From NCBI RefSeq assembly GCF_007565055.1, contig NC_044554.1, positions 18,763,921 through 18,827,920 on the forward strand: a stretch of DNA of 64,000 nucleotides, read 5' to 3'. This document shows positions 1 to 12,984 of this stretch, piece by piece. The notes beneath the pieces were generated by a model. It was not told the DNA's origin. It saw nothing but the letters and a program-made list of their open reading frames with translations, and made no database searches. Numbering within the stretch: the first letter of the stretch is position 1; the number at the start of each line of letters is the position of its first letter. The DNA comes from Rhinopithecus roxellana (taxonomy: Eukaryota; Chordata; Mammalia; Primates; Cercopithecidae). A program made the translations under genes and the position numbers.

Positions 1-1735
1 GAAGCCTATGTCCCTGTTTTTTCATTTCAACTTTTAGTTACAGGGAGTACACATGTAGATTTGTGACATGGGAATATTATGTGATGCTGAGGTTTGGAGT
101 ATGGATCCCATCGTCCAGGTAGTGAGCATAGTACCCAATAGCTAGTTTTTTAACCCACTCACCATTCTCTCTACCCTCTAGTAGTCCACAGTGTCTAGTT
201 GTTCCCATACTTATGTCCATGTTTTCAGCTCCCACTTACAAGTAGGGACATGAAGTGTTTGTTTTTCTATTTCTGCATTAATTTGTTTAGGATTATGACC
301 TCCAGCTCCATCCACATTGCTGCAAAAACATAATTTCATTCATTTTTAATGCATGTGTAGTGTTCCATTGTGTATATGTACCACATTTCCTTTATCCAGT
401 CTACTGTTGATGGGCACCTGGGTTGATTCCCTGTCTTTGCTATTGTGAATAGTGTAACAATGCACATACAAGTGCCTGTGTTTTTCTGGTAGAATGATTA
501 ATTTTCTTTTGGGTGTATACCCAGTGACAGGATTGCTGGATCAAATGGTAGCTCTATTTTAAGTTATTTGAGAAATCTCCAGAGTGTTTTCCACAGCAGC
601 TGGACTAATTTATATTCCTCCAACTGTGTATAAGCATTCTCTTTTTGCCACAGCCTTGCCAGCATCTGTTTTTTTTTTTTTTTTTTTTTTTTTTGACTTT
701 TTAATAATAGCCATTCTGACTGGTGTTAGATGGTATCTCACTGTGGTTATGATTTCCATTTCTCTGATGATTAATCATGATGAGCATTTTTTCATCACTT
801 GTATTTATTTGTTGGCCACTTGCATGTATTCTTTTGAATAGTGTCTGTTCATGTTCTTTGCCCATTTTTTAAATGGGGGTTATTTGGCTTTTGCTTGTTT
901 ATTTGTCTAAGTCCCTACATATTCTGGATATTAGGCCTTTGTCAGATCCATAGTTTGCAAATATCTCCCCCCCCCCACTTCTATAGGTTGTCTGTTTACT
1001 TTGTTGATAGTTTCTTTTCCTATGCAGAAACTCTTTAGTTTAATTAGTTCCTACTTGTCTATTTTTGTTTTTGTTGCAATTGCTTTTGGAGACTTTGCCA
1101 GAAAATTTTCACCATGGCCTATGTTGAGAATATTTCCTAGGTTGTCTTCCTGAATTTTTGTAGTTTGAGAAATATTTAATCTATTTTGAGTTAATTTTTG
1201 TTTTGGTGAAAGGTAGGGGTCCAGCTTCAATCTTCTGCATATGGCTAACTAGTTATCCCAGCATCATTTGTTAAATAAAGATTCCTTTTTCCATTGCCTG
1301 TTTTTGCTGGACTTGTTGAAGCTCAGATGGTTGTAGGTGTATAGCTTTATACCAGTACCAATCTTTTTTAGTTACTGTGGTTTTACAGTATAGTTTGAAG
1401 TCGGGTAACGTGATGTCTCTGGTTTTGTTCTTTTTGCTTAGCATTGCTTTGGCTATTTGGGCTCTTTTTTAAAAGAATTTTAAAATGCTCTTTTCTAATT
1501 CTGTAAAGAATGATGCTGGTAGTTTGATAGAAATAGCATTGAATCTGTAAATTGCTTTGGGCAGTAGGACATTTTAAAAAAATTGATTCTTCCAACCCAT
1601 GAGCATGCAGTTTTTCCATTTATTTGTATCATCTCTGATTTATTTAAGCAGTGTTTTGTAGTTCTTGTATAGATCTTTTAGCTCTTTGTTTAACTGTATT
1701 CCCAAATATTTCACTATCTTTGTGGATATTACCAG
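1..1735 (-). mobile_element. L1 LINE, 3' part (3' UTR plus ORF2 end), inverted
   Basis: The plus strand reads as the reverse complement of a primate L1 3' end. It has 'gtagtgagcatagtaccca' near the left edge, then 'agccattctgac' and 'atggtatctcactgtggtt', and ends around 'tgtattcccaaatattt'. It is 5'-truncated and full of stops. A run of about 27 T at 668-694 interrupts the ORF2-derived part where most copies have a short T-rich stretch. The left boundary may lie outside the window. The age looks like L1PB/L1PA-old or L1MA. Confidence 0.85.
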
Positions 1736-3040
1736 GCCTATTAAGTAGGAGTGAGCAATCTTTATTCAAGGATGAACACACAGGACAATATACAAGTGAA
1801 TAAACAACACCTATCTTGAATAAGGAAAGCAGATGTGACTTATGTCACAAACAAACTGTGACTTATGGATGAAATTCTTCATCTTAAGAGAAGGGGAGAA
1901 TTATCCTAAAACACTTCTTGAAATGGTTTTGCTTTAAGAAGCAGACTAAATTGTTTTAAAACATGCAGAACTGAAGTAGGCAATCTAATTAAAAATATTT
2001 AGTAACACATATCCTGATAAACTTTTAGAAATGTTATGAACAAAGAAATTATTAAAACCTGGGTTCCCAAATATATAGGTTACCTAGAAACCAGAAAAAA
2101 ATACAAGAAAACTAACATACGTTCCAGGCTGGCTTTAAAATTTAACCTTTGCGACACTAAATACAAAAAGTTAATAGAAGGTGTTTAATGAGATTTTTAT
2201 TTTCCTTTTCCTTTTTCTGCAGGGTGACAAGGCCAACTAGCAAGTGGCAACTGATTCTTTTTTTAATTTTCTGATATACAATGGTTCATAAATTATAGCA
2301 CTGACATAGACCCCTGAAAAGTTTACTCGAGCAAATAATCCAGGCGACTAAAAGTTAATTAAAATTGAGAAAAAACAGAAAATTTGGTATAAATGTTCTT
2401 ATGGTGAGCATTGATATGAGTGAATTCAATTAATTTCTGGACAAATGTTAGTATAATTTAATATAATGTAATAAATGTCACTTGAGAAAGAATATAATTT
2501 TAAAAAATAATTAAAGCTTAATAAGCTATACCTCTAACCTATAATCTATACCCCATAATAAATTGAGAAAGATCTGTAAGTGCAGAGATGGGTCGCTAAA
2601 AGCACATTACATCTCTTGTTTTACATAGATAGAGGTTAAAATTACATTTCTGTGTTACATTTGAAGCTGAAAAAATACATAATCTAGAATTGTATTAAAT
2701 ATATAAAGAAGCCCACAGCAAAATTTTAAAACGCTCCATTCTTTTAAAACTACTACTGATTACAGTAGCAAGCAAACGTAGTACAGATTGCAAATTACTA
2801 AACACAAAGATTAGAGAAAAATAGCACAAAGTATACAACTCAATGAGAAGTTAATGTAAATTCAGTTATTACAGCTAACATAGTTTAAATATCAATAGAT
2901 AAACGTCATCAGAGCTAATTACAAAAAATGCAATTATGTGCTCTTTTCTGAAACAATCAGAATTTTTAAAAATTGAATATGTAACTGTCACATTATATCT
3001 TTTGTCTTCATCTGTCTGTGGACATTTGCCCACTTGTTTC
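1736..3040. other. Unassigned AT-rich non-coding DNA
   Basis: I see no repeat, exon or RNA gene that I can name. All frames are short and broken. Confidence 0.5.
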
Positions 3041-5900
3041 AGACTGCTAACTTAAAAAAAAATTTAAATTCAAAAAAAGAAGAGGCTTTATTTGTTATAA
3101 AGGGTTGTAGTCTGCAGGGTGGCCATTCTGACAGTCTAGGAAACACAGCCTCCAGACAGAACCAGAAACAGATACTGATAGAGAGGGCCAAAGGGAATAG
3201 GAATTTATGCTCAGCAAGGTGGCCAAATACATATATTCAATAAGCTAGAGGAGCAGTCATGAATATTTATGAAAGGAGAAACATACAGAGGTACAACTGA
3301 GCTTCATCCTTATCCATGTTCAGAAAATAGCAGCTATTTGAGGGTGGAGGTTTCAGCCCTCTGACATCAAATATGAAGCAGAGGACACACAAACTCTTTA
3401 ATGTACATTGTCCATAGACTGGTCAGAAGCACTCCATGGTCATTGGTCTCTTATTAGGCAAAAAAGGGGGGGTAGCATCTTGCCACCTGTCCTAGATTTT
3501 CATGTTGATGCTGAGGTATGAAGTGTACTAGTATCTTCCTGGCCCCCCCCTCATTTATGTGCAAACCCTGTGTGCAAGGGAATCAATTTCCCATGAAGTC
3601 TAACTTAAATTAACAGGAGACGAGAGAGATTGGATGAATTCTTTACCTTCTCTTTTCTGGGTGAAAGACCCTAATATTCAGTCATTTATGTAGATTCTGG
3701 AAAAATAATGCAACATGAATGAGCTAACAATCATATTACAAAGTAGTGGCCAGCATGGAAACCTTTCCTTGCATTGGTTTTTCTCCCTTACTCCCTCCCT
3801 TTTCCCCTCACTCCTATACCCTGGAAATGCATTTTCTAACAAGGTAACGATAGTTAAGTCTTTGTCTTAGGCTTTGTTTTCCAGAGCTAAGGGCAAGACA
3901 GTCGATACTAGGAATATTTTTAGAAAGTAGGCCATAAAGATGGGATTTTAGAACTGGACTACTCACTGGCCTGCTAGCAATGAGGATTTCAGTGCTAGTG
4001 GTAAATAGGATAGTGAAAATTCCTGGTTAGCAGTGGTATCATAATTATGGAAGTTTTAACCTTTGTTAAATTGGAATGAAATGCAGGTGAAAGGAGAAGC
4101 ACTAGAATATATGAAAGTTGTGATGTTTTAAAAGTATGAGGTCAGCAATCATCATAAGGATTGTGCAGATTGGCTTCTCTTTAAGCATTATAGATGCTGA
4201 AAAAATAAAATGCTCAGCTCAGTCAGCCAAATGCCATAACACGGAACAATGTGAAATCTGAAGAACTTCCAGGGAAGTTTTTAGGGAGATTCTCCTCTTC
4301 TGTGGCATCATGGAAGAATGTGCTGAAAATCAGGCTCAGGATTTACTGAAAGAGTAGCAGAGCCTCAATGTATCCTGAATGCAAAGACTCAAGAGGCCCC
4401 TATACTAAAGTCAGTGGCTTCATAGGAAAGAATAGAACATTGAGAGAGACCTGAAACAGGGTAATTTGGGTGAACACGCCAGAAAATATTGAACTCACAA
4501 GTTCTACTGAACTTCCAGGATGGCAGAAGAAGTCCTCTTCTCCAAGCCTCGGATTTTACAATGACATAATCTGAGGTGAGTGCCTCTCCAGATAATGCTT
4601 TCCCTCATGGTCTACCCACCCCCCTTTATTGCCTCTAGTCAGTAGCTAGGAGCACTGACTAGAGCTCAGCAGTGGCAGAGGAGATAAGTATGATCCATCT
4701 TCAGGAGAAAATAGTTTATGTCAAAGGAATTGACATACCTGACTAATAAATACTGTCAGCAACCTGAGAAGCAAATGTCAGAATAAAGCTTCAGATTTAT
4801 ACCTGAAGAGGTGCAATATTAGGCTGGGTATGGGAGAATTTATTGAATAGAGGCAATCACAAAAGGCTTTGAATTTGATAATCTAGAAATGACACTGATG
4901 TCTACCCCAAAATATTCTTCTGGGATACCTCTTTCAGGCTTCAGTATAGGAAATACAGTGAAAAATCTGGAACATCCTAACGTGGTATTGAGGAAGGAGT
5001 GAGAAAATTTGAAGATATGGGAATGTTAGGTACAACCTGAGTACGCACACCTGATTAAGATTCTTGTGTGGCCCAGACAACACTCTATAAGCAACGAAGT
5101 TTTAAGAGGGTACCGACATCTTGCTGGCAGCTGTGCTCTGCTAGCTGTGGCTGATGGTATGAGTTGTTGCTGTTGAACTGGGCCCAGCTGATACAACACT
5201 CAATCATCAGAGGCAAGGCAGGTGAAATTACTAGACTTGCCATCAATTTGCCTTGGCCTTCACACCGGTGGTAATAGTTAATAGACCATGGTGATCTTAG
5301 TCATGAGATAGATAGACAAGAGAATGAGAGAATGAAGAGATGATGGGCAGAAGGCTGACATCACCTGCTAAATTGGAAAACTGTGGTTCCATACTCAATT
5401 TCCAAATGTAATTTAGTTCTCAAATGTGGACTTAATTGATTGAAGAGAATGGTTCTCTTGAGAAAAAAAGAACCTGCAATGCCACCTGAAGTATATACAG
5501 TAAATATTTCCTTGATTATTCTCCAAGGGGATCTGAAACCATTTCCAGGGTAACAGTGCTGGGGAATGGGACAACACAGACATTTCTAGGACATTTAGAT
5601 ATAAGTTCTGAGCTGACACTGATGTCACGGGATCTGAAGCACAATTGCAGTACTCTGGTTAAATGGGAGCTTACAGAGACTAGGTAGAGTTTGACCCAAG
5701 TCCATTTCATAGTACATCCAAGTATATTTGGACTTAACCTGTGGCTATTTCCCTGGTCCTTATGTGCAGTATGCAAAGAGAAATGCTTAGCAGCTGGCAG
5801 AATCCATACATTATGGTCTGTGGAATAAAAGCTACTAGGGTATCAAGAGCCAAGTAGCAGACCCAGAAACCACACTTCCATCCTGAGGAAAATTATAAAT
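3041..5900 (+). other. Unassigned, possibly 5' half of a decayed ERV
   Basis: This stretch lies directly upstream of recognisable ERV-L-like pol remnants in the same orientation. It is less AT-rich than its left flank, which would suit a decayed gag/5' pol region. I cannot identify an LTR, primer binding site or gag motif, so the assignment rests on position only. Homopolymer runs of G (about 3466-3473) and C (about 3543-3550) are present. Confidence 0.25.
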
Positions 5901-7460
5901 CAGAGGTAACATTATATCATGGTAAGAAATGCTGAGATTAGTATTACTATCAAAGATGTAGAGGATGTAGGGGTGATGACCCACATCATATTTCTATTTA
6001 ATTCACCTGTATGTACCCTACAAAAATGAAATGGATCATGGTAGATGACAGTACATTACTATAAATTTATCCAATTGGCAGTCCCGATCACAGCTTCACA
6101 GCTGCTATATTATACCATCTGCCACAGAAGCTGCTATTGGAGCTACCACTAAGTTAAGTGACAGTGGATTAACACAGGCTTTGGCACTTGCTATAAGACT
6201 ATTGATCTTGCATATATATTTTTTCTCCAATTCTCTTTAATAAAGAGAACCAAGCTCTGTTTTTATTCACATGGTAAAAACAGCAGTACCCATTGACTCT
6301 CAAGTCCAGGGATATGCAAACTGTCCTGCTCTCTTTCACAGTAGAGAATGCAGATATCTTGATTATCTTGCCAATCTCTAGAATATAACACAGATCAGTA
6401 AACTGATAACCTCATGATAATCGGACTCGGTGAGCAGAACATGAGAAGTATAGTAGTTGTCAGATGTGTCAGAGGATTAGAGATAAGCCTTATGAAGATT
6501 CAAGGAATGGCCACAGTTTTGGAGGTCCAGTGGTCAGTGACATGGCATAACATCGCTTGTAAAACTAAGGATAAATTTTTGCACTTTTCAGCTGACACTT
6601 ACCTGAAAGATACACAGAGTTTAATAGTCCTCTTTTGATTTTGGAAGTGGACTGAATATTATATCACTACTCTGACTCAGGTATTATTTGGAGACTTGGA
6701 AGCTGTTAATTTTCAGAGAGGCTTAATGGAAGAGAGAAGTCTGCAGAAGATCCAGCCTGAGGTGTCTAGCCACTTAGGCCTTATAACAGAGCAGGTTGGC
6801 TTGAGGTAGAGATATCTATGGAAACAGGTAGCTATGAGTTTGAGAAGTTTCTAGGGTTTTACAGAAAGATAATTCTTTCTCTGTAAAAGAACTATTCTCA
6901 ATTTGAATAAACATTCTTGTCATTATACTGGATCCCACTAGAAACTGATGGCCTGACTACAGGATGCTAAGTGACTATGCCACTGGGGTTTAACTATCTG
7001 AACTGAATATAATCAGGTCCATCATTTTTTATATTGGGCAGATGCAGAAATGATATTTGAGTTTCAGCCTGAGCACCAGAATACACTGGTAAATCGTACA
7101 ATTGTGTGACCTAGACAACCACATCACTTACCTCTGCTGTACAGACGCTCCTATCTCAGCTGACACATTTGGCCTCAAGTGGTACTCCCAATAGTCAACC
7201 AACCTAGGAGAAAAGAACTTAGGCTAGTGCAAAGGCAGACTGATATGATATGTTAATGCAAAAGCAAACAAGACTGATGCCAATCCTCATGCTGGTGGAC
7301 CAGCAAGCAAAGAAAGAAGTTACAATGTCAGTGGGAGTAATCAATCCTAATTACCATGATAGTCTACGGCTGTTACATAATGAGGACCCAGAGGATGTTG
7401 TCTAGAACCCACTGAATTTATGAACTTTTACGCCCATGGTAACCGTAAATGGATAACTAC
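5901..7460 (+). pseudogene. Decayed ERV-L-like pol (RT to 3' end of pol)
   Basis: An open stretch at 6414-6638 contains a segment (RGLEISLMKIQG ... LEVQWS) resembling the region just after the reverse-transcriptase catalytic core of ERV-L-like pol. Further 3', at about 7320-7402, the plus frame reads VTMSVGVINPNYHD before a stop. That resembles the dUTPase-like tail found at the end of ERV-L-type pol. Stops and frameshifts occur throughout, so the region cannot encode a working enzyme. The family assignment is from recall; the retroviral origin is more secure than the exact family. Confidence 0.55.
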
Positions 7461-7481
7461 AGCAACAATGGTTAGAAAAGG

Positions 7482-7530
7482 TGTATGTATGTATATGTGT
7501 ATATATATATATAAATATATATATATTTCT
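7482..7530. repeat. (TA)n/TATG microsatellite
   Basis: Alternating 'tatgtatgtatatgtg' followed by '(at)n' runs to 'atatatttct'. It sits between the ERV pol remnant and an LTR-like block. Confidence 0.8.
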
Positions 7531-7534
7531 CTGT

Positions 7535-8005
7535 AAAATTTAGTGGATTAAGATTAAAACAATAAATTGTTTTGTTTATAATGTACAATTTGTGCAGAGC
7601 TCAGCAGGAACATCTTATCTTCGCTATATGAGTTGTCTGGGTTCTCAAATGGGATGACTTGAAGGCATGGGGCTGGAGCATTTGGGGACTGTCCATGCAT
7701 CTCTTTCTCTTTATGTAGTCTCAGGCACTCATATGATTCAGGGCTTCTGAATAGGGTCTCTCTAGCATATTATCCTCAAGGCAGATGGATATCTTATACG
7801 GTAGCCCAGAGAACCAGGAGTGTGTCTTCCAAGAGACCAAGGCATAAGTTGCAACACCTTTTATAACCTAGCCTCAGAAGTCGTGCATGATCACATCTGC
7901 CATATTCTGTCAGTCACGCAGGGACAGATATTATTTAATGCGTGAGGGTACTACACCAGAACCTCAATACGAGGAGATGGGCATCACTGTAATACGGCTG
8001 CCACA
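7535..8005. mobile_element. Ancient MaLR/ERVL-type LTR-like block
   Basis: The block contains landmarks common in old MLT1-like or ERVL LTRs: 'gggatgacttgaaggcatgg', 'ctctttctctttatgtagtc', 'tccaagagaccaagg' and 'ctgccatattctgtcagtca'. It ends near 'ctgccaca'. It probably interrupts the surrounding ERV remnant. Orientation and subfamily are uncertain. Confidence 0.45.
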
Positions 8006-8365
8006 CGAGGAAATGGACACTAGATGATAAAGTTCCGACTCACAACGTGTAAAGTTCTGAGTCTCCCTGCCAAGCAAGCCACTCAGACCAGCCAACAGGA
8101 TGGCCAAGGGTAGAACAAATGCAAAATGGGTGGTAAAGGAGAAAAGTGAGGAATATCAGTTTTGGCTTGGGCACTAGTCACAGAAGTGGGCACCTTTGTT
8201 TGTTTCACTAACCATCTTCCCTTAAATAAAGCCGTTTGGTGCTTGAATCTGGCAACCATTATGAGGCCGACTCTGACTGATTGGTCTTTTACGTCCTTTC
8301 TTGGGGAAAAAATGAAGAGATTCTATAATAAAGGCCATTTTCTTGAATCACAGTAACATAAAACT
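8006..8365 (+). mobile_element. Probable 3' end of the ERV-L-like element
   Basis: This looks like the non-coding 3' part of the same decayed ERV, with a polyadenylation signal AATAAA at 8225-8230 followed by 'gccgtttggtgcttgaatc'. It contains an open frame of 64 codons that I regard as chance. No matching 5' LTR was found. Confidence 0.4.
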
Positions 8366-8589
8366 GAAAATGAATTGTTAATATAACAATGTGTATAGAG
8401 AGTAACAAATGTAAAAATAATTTAAGTGGTAAAATATTGCAATGCAAATTATGAAATATTTAGAAAGGAATAACTGAATGTACCACATATCAAATCTTGT
8501 GGGGTGCATTTAAAGGGATTAATTAGAGACACGTCATCTTAACTGCATTTATTAAATTATAAGACAGATTTTAAATTAATTAACTCAAA

Positions 8590-9000
8590 TCTAGGATAAA
8601 ATAGAACAAGCCTCAAGAAAATAGAAGAAAGTAAAAAAGAGAACGTAAATACAAAAAAAAAACAAAGAAACAATAGATGTAGTTAATAAAATAACTATCA
8701 CAAAATTTTTTGAGAAACATAAGTAGACAAACTTCAATAGTTTTTATAGTCATAAAGGTACAAATAAACATTAGAACACAAAAGATGATATCTCTGTAAT
8801 TATTATAAAGATTTACACAAATAAAATGGCACACATAATCTTTTGCTAATAATTTGAAAGCAGATAAAATGGGCAAAATCCTACAAAATTATATACTAGT
8901 AAAACCAATTCAAGGAGAAATAGAAAATCTTAACATACTTAAAACAGTTTAACAAATTGACTTTTTAAAGTCAAAACTCTTAGTCCTCAATGCAGAAAGT
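8590..9000 (+). mobile_element. Very old L1M ORF2-like fragment
   Basis: An A-rich plus strand shows ORF2-like wording such as 'accaattcaaggagaaatag' and 'gaaaatc', typical of decayed L1M copies. Divergence is high and the boundaries are approximate. Confidence 0.4.
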
Positions 9001-10079
9001 CAAAACAGATTTCTCCCCCCACCTCCTTCCTTATAAGGATTTCAAATACACAAAATGAAATCAAATACATTTCCCGATGCTTGCCTTGCTAAATTCCATG
9101 TCATATACAAAGTCTTTTATTATCCTCATGTTCATTTCTTTAAAATTACTTTTCTTTTGTATGCCGATTCAATTTCCGTCTTCTTCCCATTTACATGCAT
9201 CCAGTATTTTGTGTTTAATGTGTGTCCTTCCTCTTGATCTTTAATCATGTCTTCTGCTGAGTCCATTTGATTTATCTTAAACATTCTAATAATTGATACA
9301 TATGTATAAAAATGTATAAACTACTCTCTTTATTATTTTTGTCAATTTTTCCCCCATGTTACACACTGTTATCCCAAAGTTCTTATCTGATAACTCCAAT
9401 ATCTGGATAATCTTGAGTTCTGCTTCTCTTGACTATTTTTAAACACTATTCCTCTTACATTTTCTTAGTTCTTTGCATATCTAGACATTATATATAATTT
9501 ATATGGAGGTTCTATTAACTTTGTCAAAACATGAGTTTTGTTCTGGCAGGCAGTTAAATTACCTGTGGACCCCTTGAATCTTCAAAACTCGCTGTTAGAT
9601 TTTGTTAGGACAGATCTATTTCAATTGTATTTCTACTTCTAGAATATAGCCACTATTCCTAGAATATGTTCTTAATGTTAGAGTGTGGACTTTCTTGGAT
9701 TTTAATTAAATGCAAGGTTTGTTCACTGAAGTCTCTCTACTCTGCCTGGGCCTACACTCCAATCTCTCCATACTGCTACTCTACCTCTGAAATCTCTGTT
9801 CATCTCTTAGCCTCCTAGAAGTTGGTCTTTGCTACCCCTCCCAGAGCCTCATTCAATGCATTAGTAGCTTAGAAGTTGGCCAAGAACTGGAGAGAAAAAA
9901 GTTCTATAAATCTCTTGGGCAACCATTACTAGATTAATTCCTAGGCAATTGGTAGTTTTTGTTGTCATCATAAAGTGGATCTGTTTTCCATTTCATTTTT
10001 TTTTTTTAGTTACTTATTGCATTGAAGAAAACTTGTTGAATATACTTACAGAATGATTTATTGAACTAGAAGGTAAGGT
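9001..10079. other. Unassigned, possibly ancient L1M 3' UTR material
   Basis: The segment 'gataactccaatatctggat' (about 9390) with 'gttctggcaggcag' (about 9540) recalls old L1M/HAL1 3' regions, but I could not confirm orientation or extent. Otherwise nothing recognisable. Confidence 0.25.
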
Positions 10080-10850
10080 TGAAGAAGTCTCTCAAAACGC
10101 AGTTGCAGGAAATAAAGAGATAGAATAAAAAAGAAGTCAAAATATATGGAGAATAATAATAGAAATTGCAGTGCCCATCTAGGATGAAAGGCAAGGTATA
10201 CACGTAGAGAAAATATTTGAAGAAAAAAATTACTGATAAGTTGTTAAAATTAATGAGAGATATAAGACTTAATATTAAAAGGGCACATCAAGAACTGAAT
10301 AGGAGAGATGAGTAGGAAAAAATCCTCATTTAGATTTATTATAGTGACATTTAAAATTATTAAAGACAAAGAGAAACTCTTAAGATTTTCCAAGAGAATA
10401 ATTAGATTATCCACAGGAAACTAAAATTCAGTACCTTAATTAGATTTGACAACAACAACACTGAATGCAAGAAGGTTTTCAAGAAAAATAATTTAAACCT
10501 GATACTGCATTCAGTGAAGCTATCATTTCAATGTTCAAGCAAATGTAAGATTAGTTTTCAGAGAGTCTAGCAACATGAAGAATCGCTGAAAGAATTCTGA
10601 GAGGTTTAGCTTTTGAAAGGAAGCAATTGATTTTGTAAGCGAAATTACTATGGAAGGGAAGAATATGTAAAAAGCAGAGTAGAATTTATCCAAAAACAAT
10701 AATTTAAACATTTGTGTAAGGATAAAAATCCAATACTAATACTTCAACTGCTACTAATATTGTGAAAGTTTTGGGGAGAAGAGAGAAAGGTGGGGAGGGA
10801 TGTGTTAACACTTGGTTCTGTTCGGGGGAAAACAGCTATCTATAAGGTTA
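10080..10850 (+). mobile_element. Old L1M/HAL1-like fragment
   Basis: The order of weakly conserved words fits a known L1M/HAL1 non-ORF2 segment: 'gacatttaaaattattaaag', 'aaagagaaactcttaag', 'caacaacaacactgaatgca', then 'ttttcagagag'. It is highly diverged and has no open frame. Confidence 0.4.
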
Positions 10851-11214
10851 CAGACATGATATGGAAACATAAACAAAATATTAATCTGTTTTATTTTCCA
10901 GTGCTTAAAGCATTTCATGGGATATAGTCAATGATCAAATAATATTTGTTAAAATAATCTTAATAAATTAATAATTATTACCAAAATAATAAAGATAGAA
11001 TGTATATAGTTCAATTCATAAGAATCATCTAATTAAAATCAGGGAGACGGGAAACATAAAATTTTAAAAATTAGAGTAGAAAAAAACACAGACTAGGACA
11101 GAAACAACTTTTAATGCAACTGTAAAAAAAAATTATGATAAACTGACTAAAGTAGATAAAACTTACCAATAAAAAGATAAGAACTCTCAGATTGTATTTA
11201 AAAGAAGGACTAGT
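10851..11214. other. Unassigned AT-rich DNA
   Basis: No recognisable feature. Confidence 0.4.
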
Positions 11215-11476
11215 GGAACGGTTGCAGTGACTCACTCCTGTAATCCCAGCATTTTGGGAGGCCAACGCAGGTGGACTGCTTGAGCCCAGAAGTTGGAGAC
11301 CAGCTTGAACAATGTAGCAAAACCTCATCTCTTAAAAAAAAAATAAATTAGCTAGGGATGGTGGTGCACACCTGTGGTCCCTGCAACTCGGGAGACTGAG
11401 CTGAGATGATTGTCTGAGCCTGGGAAGCAGAGGTTTCAGTGAGTCAAGATGTGCCACTGCACTCTGTCTAAAAGAT
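11215..11476 (+). mobile_element. Alu SINE (old, AluJ-like), plus
   Basis: Diverged Alu with 'cctgtaatcccagcattttg', a middle A-rich run at 11333-11343 and a right arm ending 'cactgcactctgtct'. About 25 bases of the right arm before the tail are missing. Open frames on the minus strand at 11071-11547 are shadows of this Alu. Confidence 0.9.
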
Positions 11477-11689
11477 ACACACACAAAACATAAGACACAG
11501 AAAACTTGATCATGGGGGCATGGAAAAGTATATCTGGAACATATCAACTGGAAATTTTAATATGAGAAAAAAGTAAAGGCCAAAATGAGATTTATGATTG
11601 AAAATGAATGCTACATATGTAGAAATTTGATGTGAACCAGGAAGATTGTAATAGTCAATAATAATTAATAAATGTTGCGTTAAATGATC

Positions 11690-12260
11690 AAAAAGAAAAA
11701 AATATAGGATCTTTCAGCTGATGCTGAAAAAAATATTCAATACAATTTTTCACACAGTTAAGACAAAAATTTTTAGCAGATGAGGAAAAAGAGAGGCACT
11801 TCTTTAATAAAAAGGGAGCTACCTACTATATAGTAAGTGTCATATTTAATAGTGGCATTTCAGATTCATTCCTTTTCTGGTGGACATCAAGATAAAGACA
11901 CCTGCAATCACTACTATAGTTCAACATTGATCTGAGGTCCTGGCCAAGACATTGAAACAAGAAAAATCATAAGTAAAGATAATAGGAACAAGAGGCAAAA
12001 TGTCATGATATGAATATCCTAATGTAATGCTCAAAAGAATTTATAAACAAATTACTAGAATTAATATGAAAAATTAATACTTTAAGAGCAGAGAAATAAT
12101 ATAATAAACATGTAATCACCATTCTAAAAATGAAAAATTTGTCAAATTTGTTTCATGTTCCTCTTCTTGTAAAAATGACACATTTATAAGAAAATGTATT
12201 GTAGCATTGTATATAAGAACAAACAATTGGAAAAATATCTCTTTTACATTAAAAACATTA
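11690..12260 (+). mobile_element. L1M ORF2 fragment, plus
   Basis: Decayed reverse-transcriptase region of an L1. The order 'cagctgatgctgaaaaaaat', 'agggagctacctactata', 'gaggtcctggccaagacatt', 'aacaaattactagaatt' and 'caaacaattggaaaa' matches ORF2 order. There are many indels and stops. Confidence 0.75.
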
Positions 12261-12627
12261 ACATTGAATGAGCAATAATCACCTACACTTTCTGCTCTGT
12301 GAAGATTTTCAATTAACTCAATCCAGATTTTTTCCCAAAAGTCCTTCTAGATAACACCCAATACTTCAGGCATACATCTACATTTCTAATATTCAAAGTT
12401 TCAAGACAGATTCTTACCTTAAAATCAGGAGTTGATTTATTAAGACTAATTGAGGACAGTATTGAATGGAAACTAATGAGCTACAGATACATCTTCTTTT
12501 AGGAAAAAAAAAATTGGTTTCAAATAACTGATTTGTAGTTTAAAAGATCAATATTTTAAAACATTAAAATTCCATGCTCCTACCCCTGGTCAGGATTTTT
12601 TGACCTCCTTCTCTAACAAATTTCACT
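12261..12627. other. Unassigned DNA
   Basis: No recognisable feature. Confidence 0.4.
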
Positions 12628-12865
12628 TTATTTTTTTGTTTTGAGACAGTCTTGATCTGCCTTGCTCTGTCGCCAGGCTGGAGTGCAGTGGCGTGATCTC
12701 AGCTCACTGCAACCTCCCCCTTCTGGGTTCAAGCTATTCTCTGTCTCAGCCTCCCAAGTAGCTGGGACTACAGGAGGGCACCACCACGCCCAGCTAATTT
12801 TTGTATTTTTAATAGAGACAGGGTTTCACCATTTTCACCAGGATGGTCCCAATCTCTTGAGCTCG
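12628..12865 (-). mobile_element. Alu SINE, minus, 5'-truncated
   Basis: Poly-T followed by 'gagacagtcttgatctgcc', 'ggctggagtgcagtggc' and 'ctcccaagtagctgggac'. It stops at 'cttgagctcg', so roughly the first 50 bases of the Alu are absent. The 77-codon frame at 12662-12895 is antisense-Alu translation, not a gene. Confidence 0.92.
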
Positions 12866-12984
12866 ATTTCACGTATGTTAAAAATGGGTTTTTAACCGAA
12901 AACTCAGTTCACTTGGAACCTTTTAAAAATGTAGCCAGCCAATCTATATAAATGATAAAAATATGAGAAAACAGACACAGTAAA

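Noticed and set aside
12662..12895. 77-codon plus frame
   Set aside because: It is the translation of an antisense Alu, a very common false open frame.
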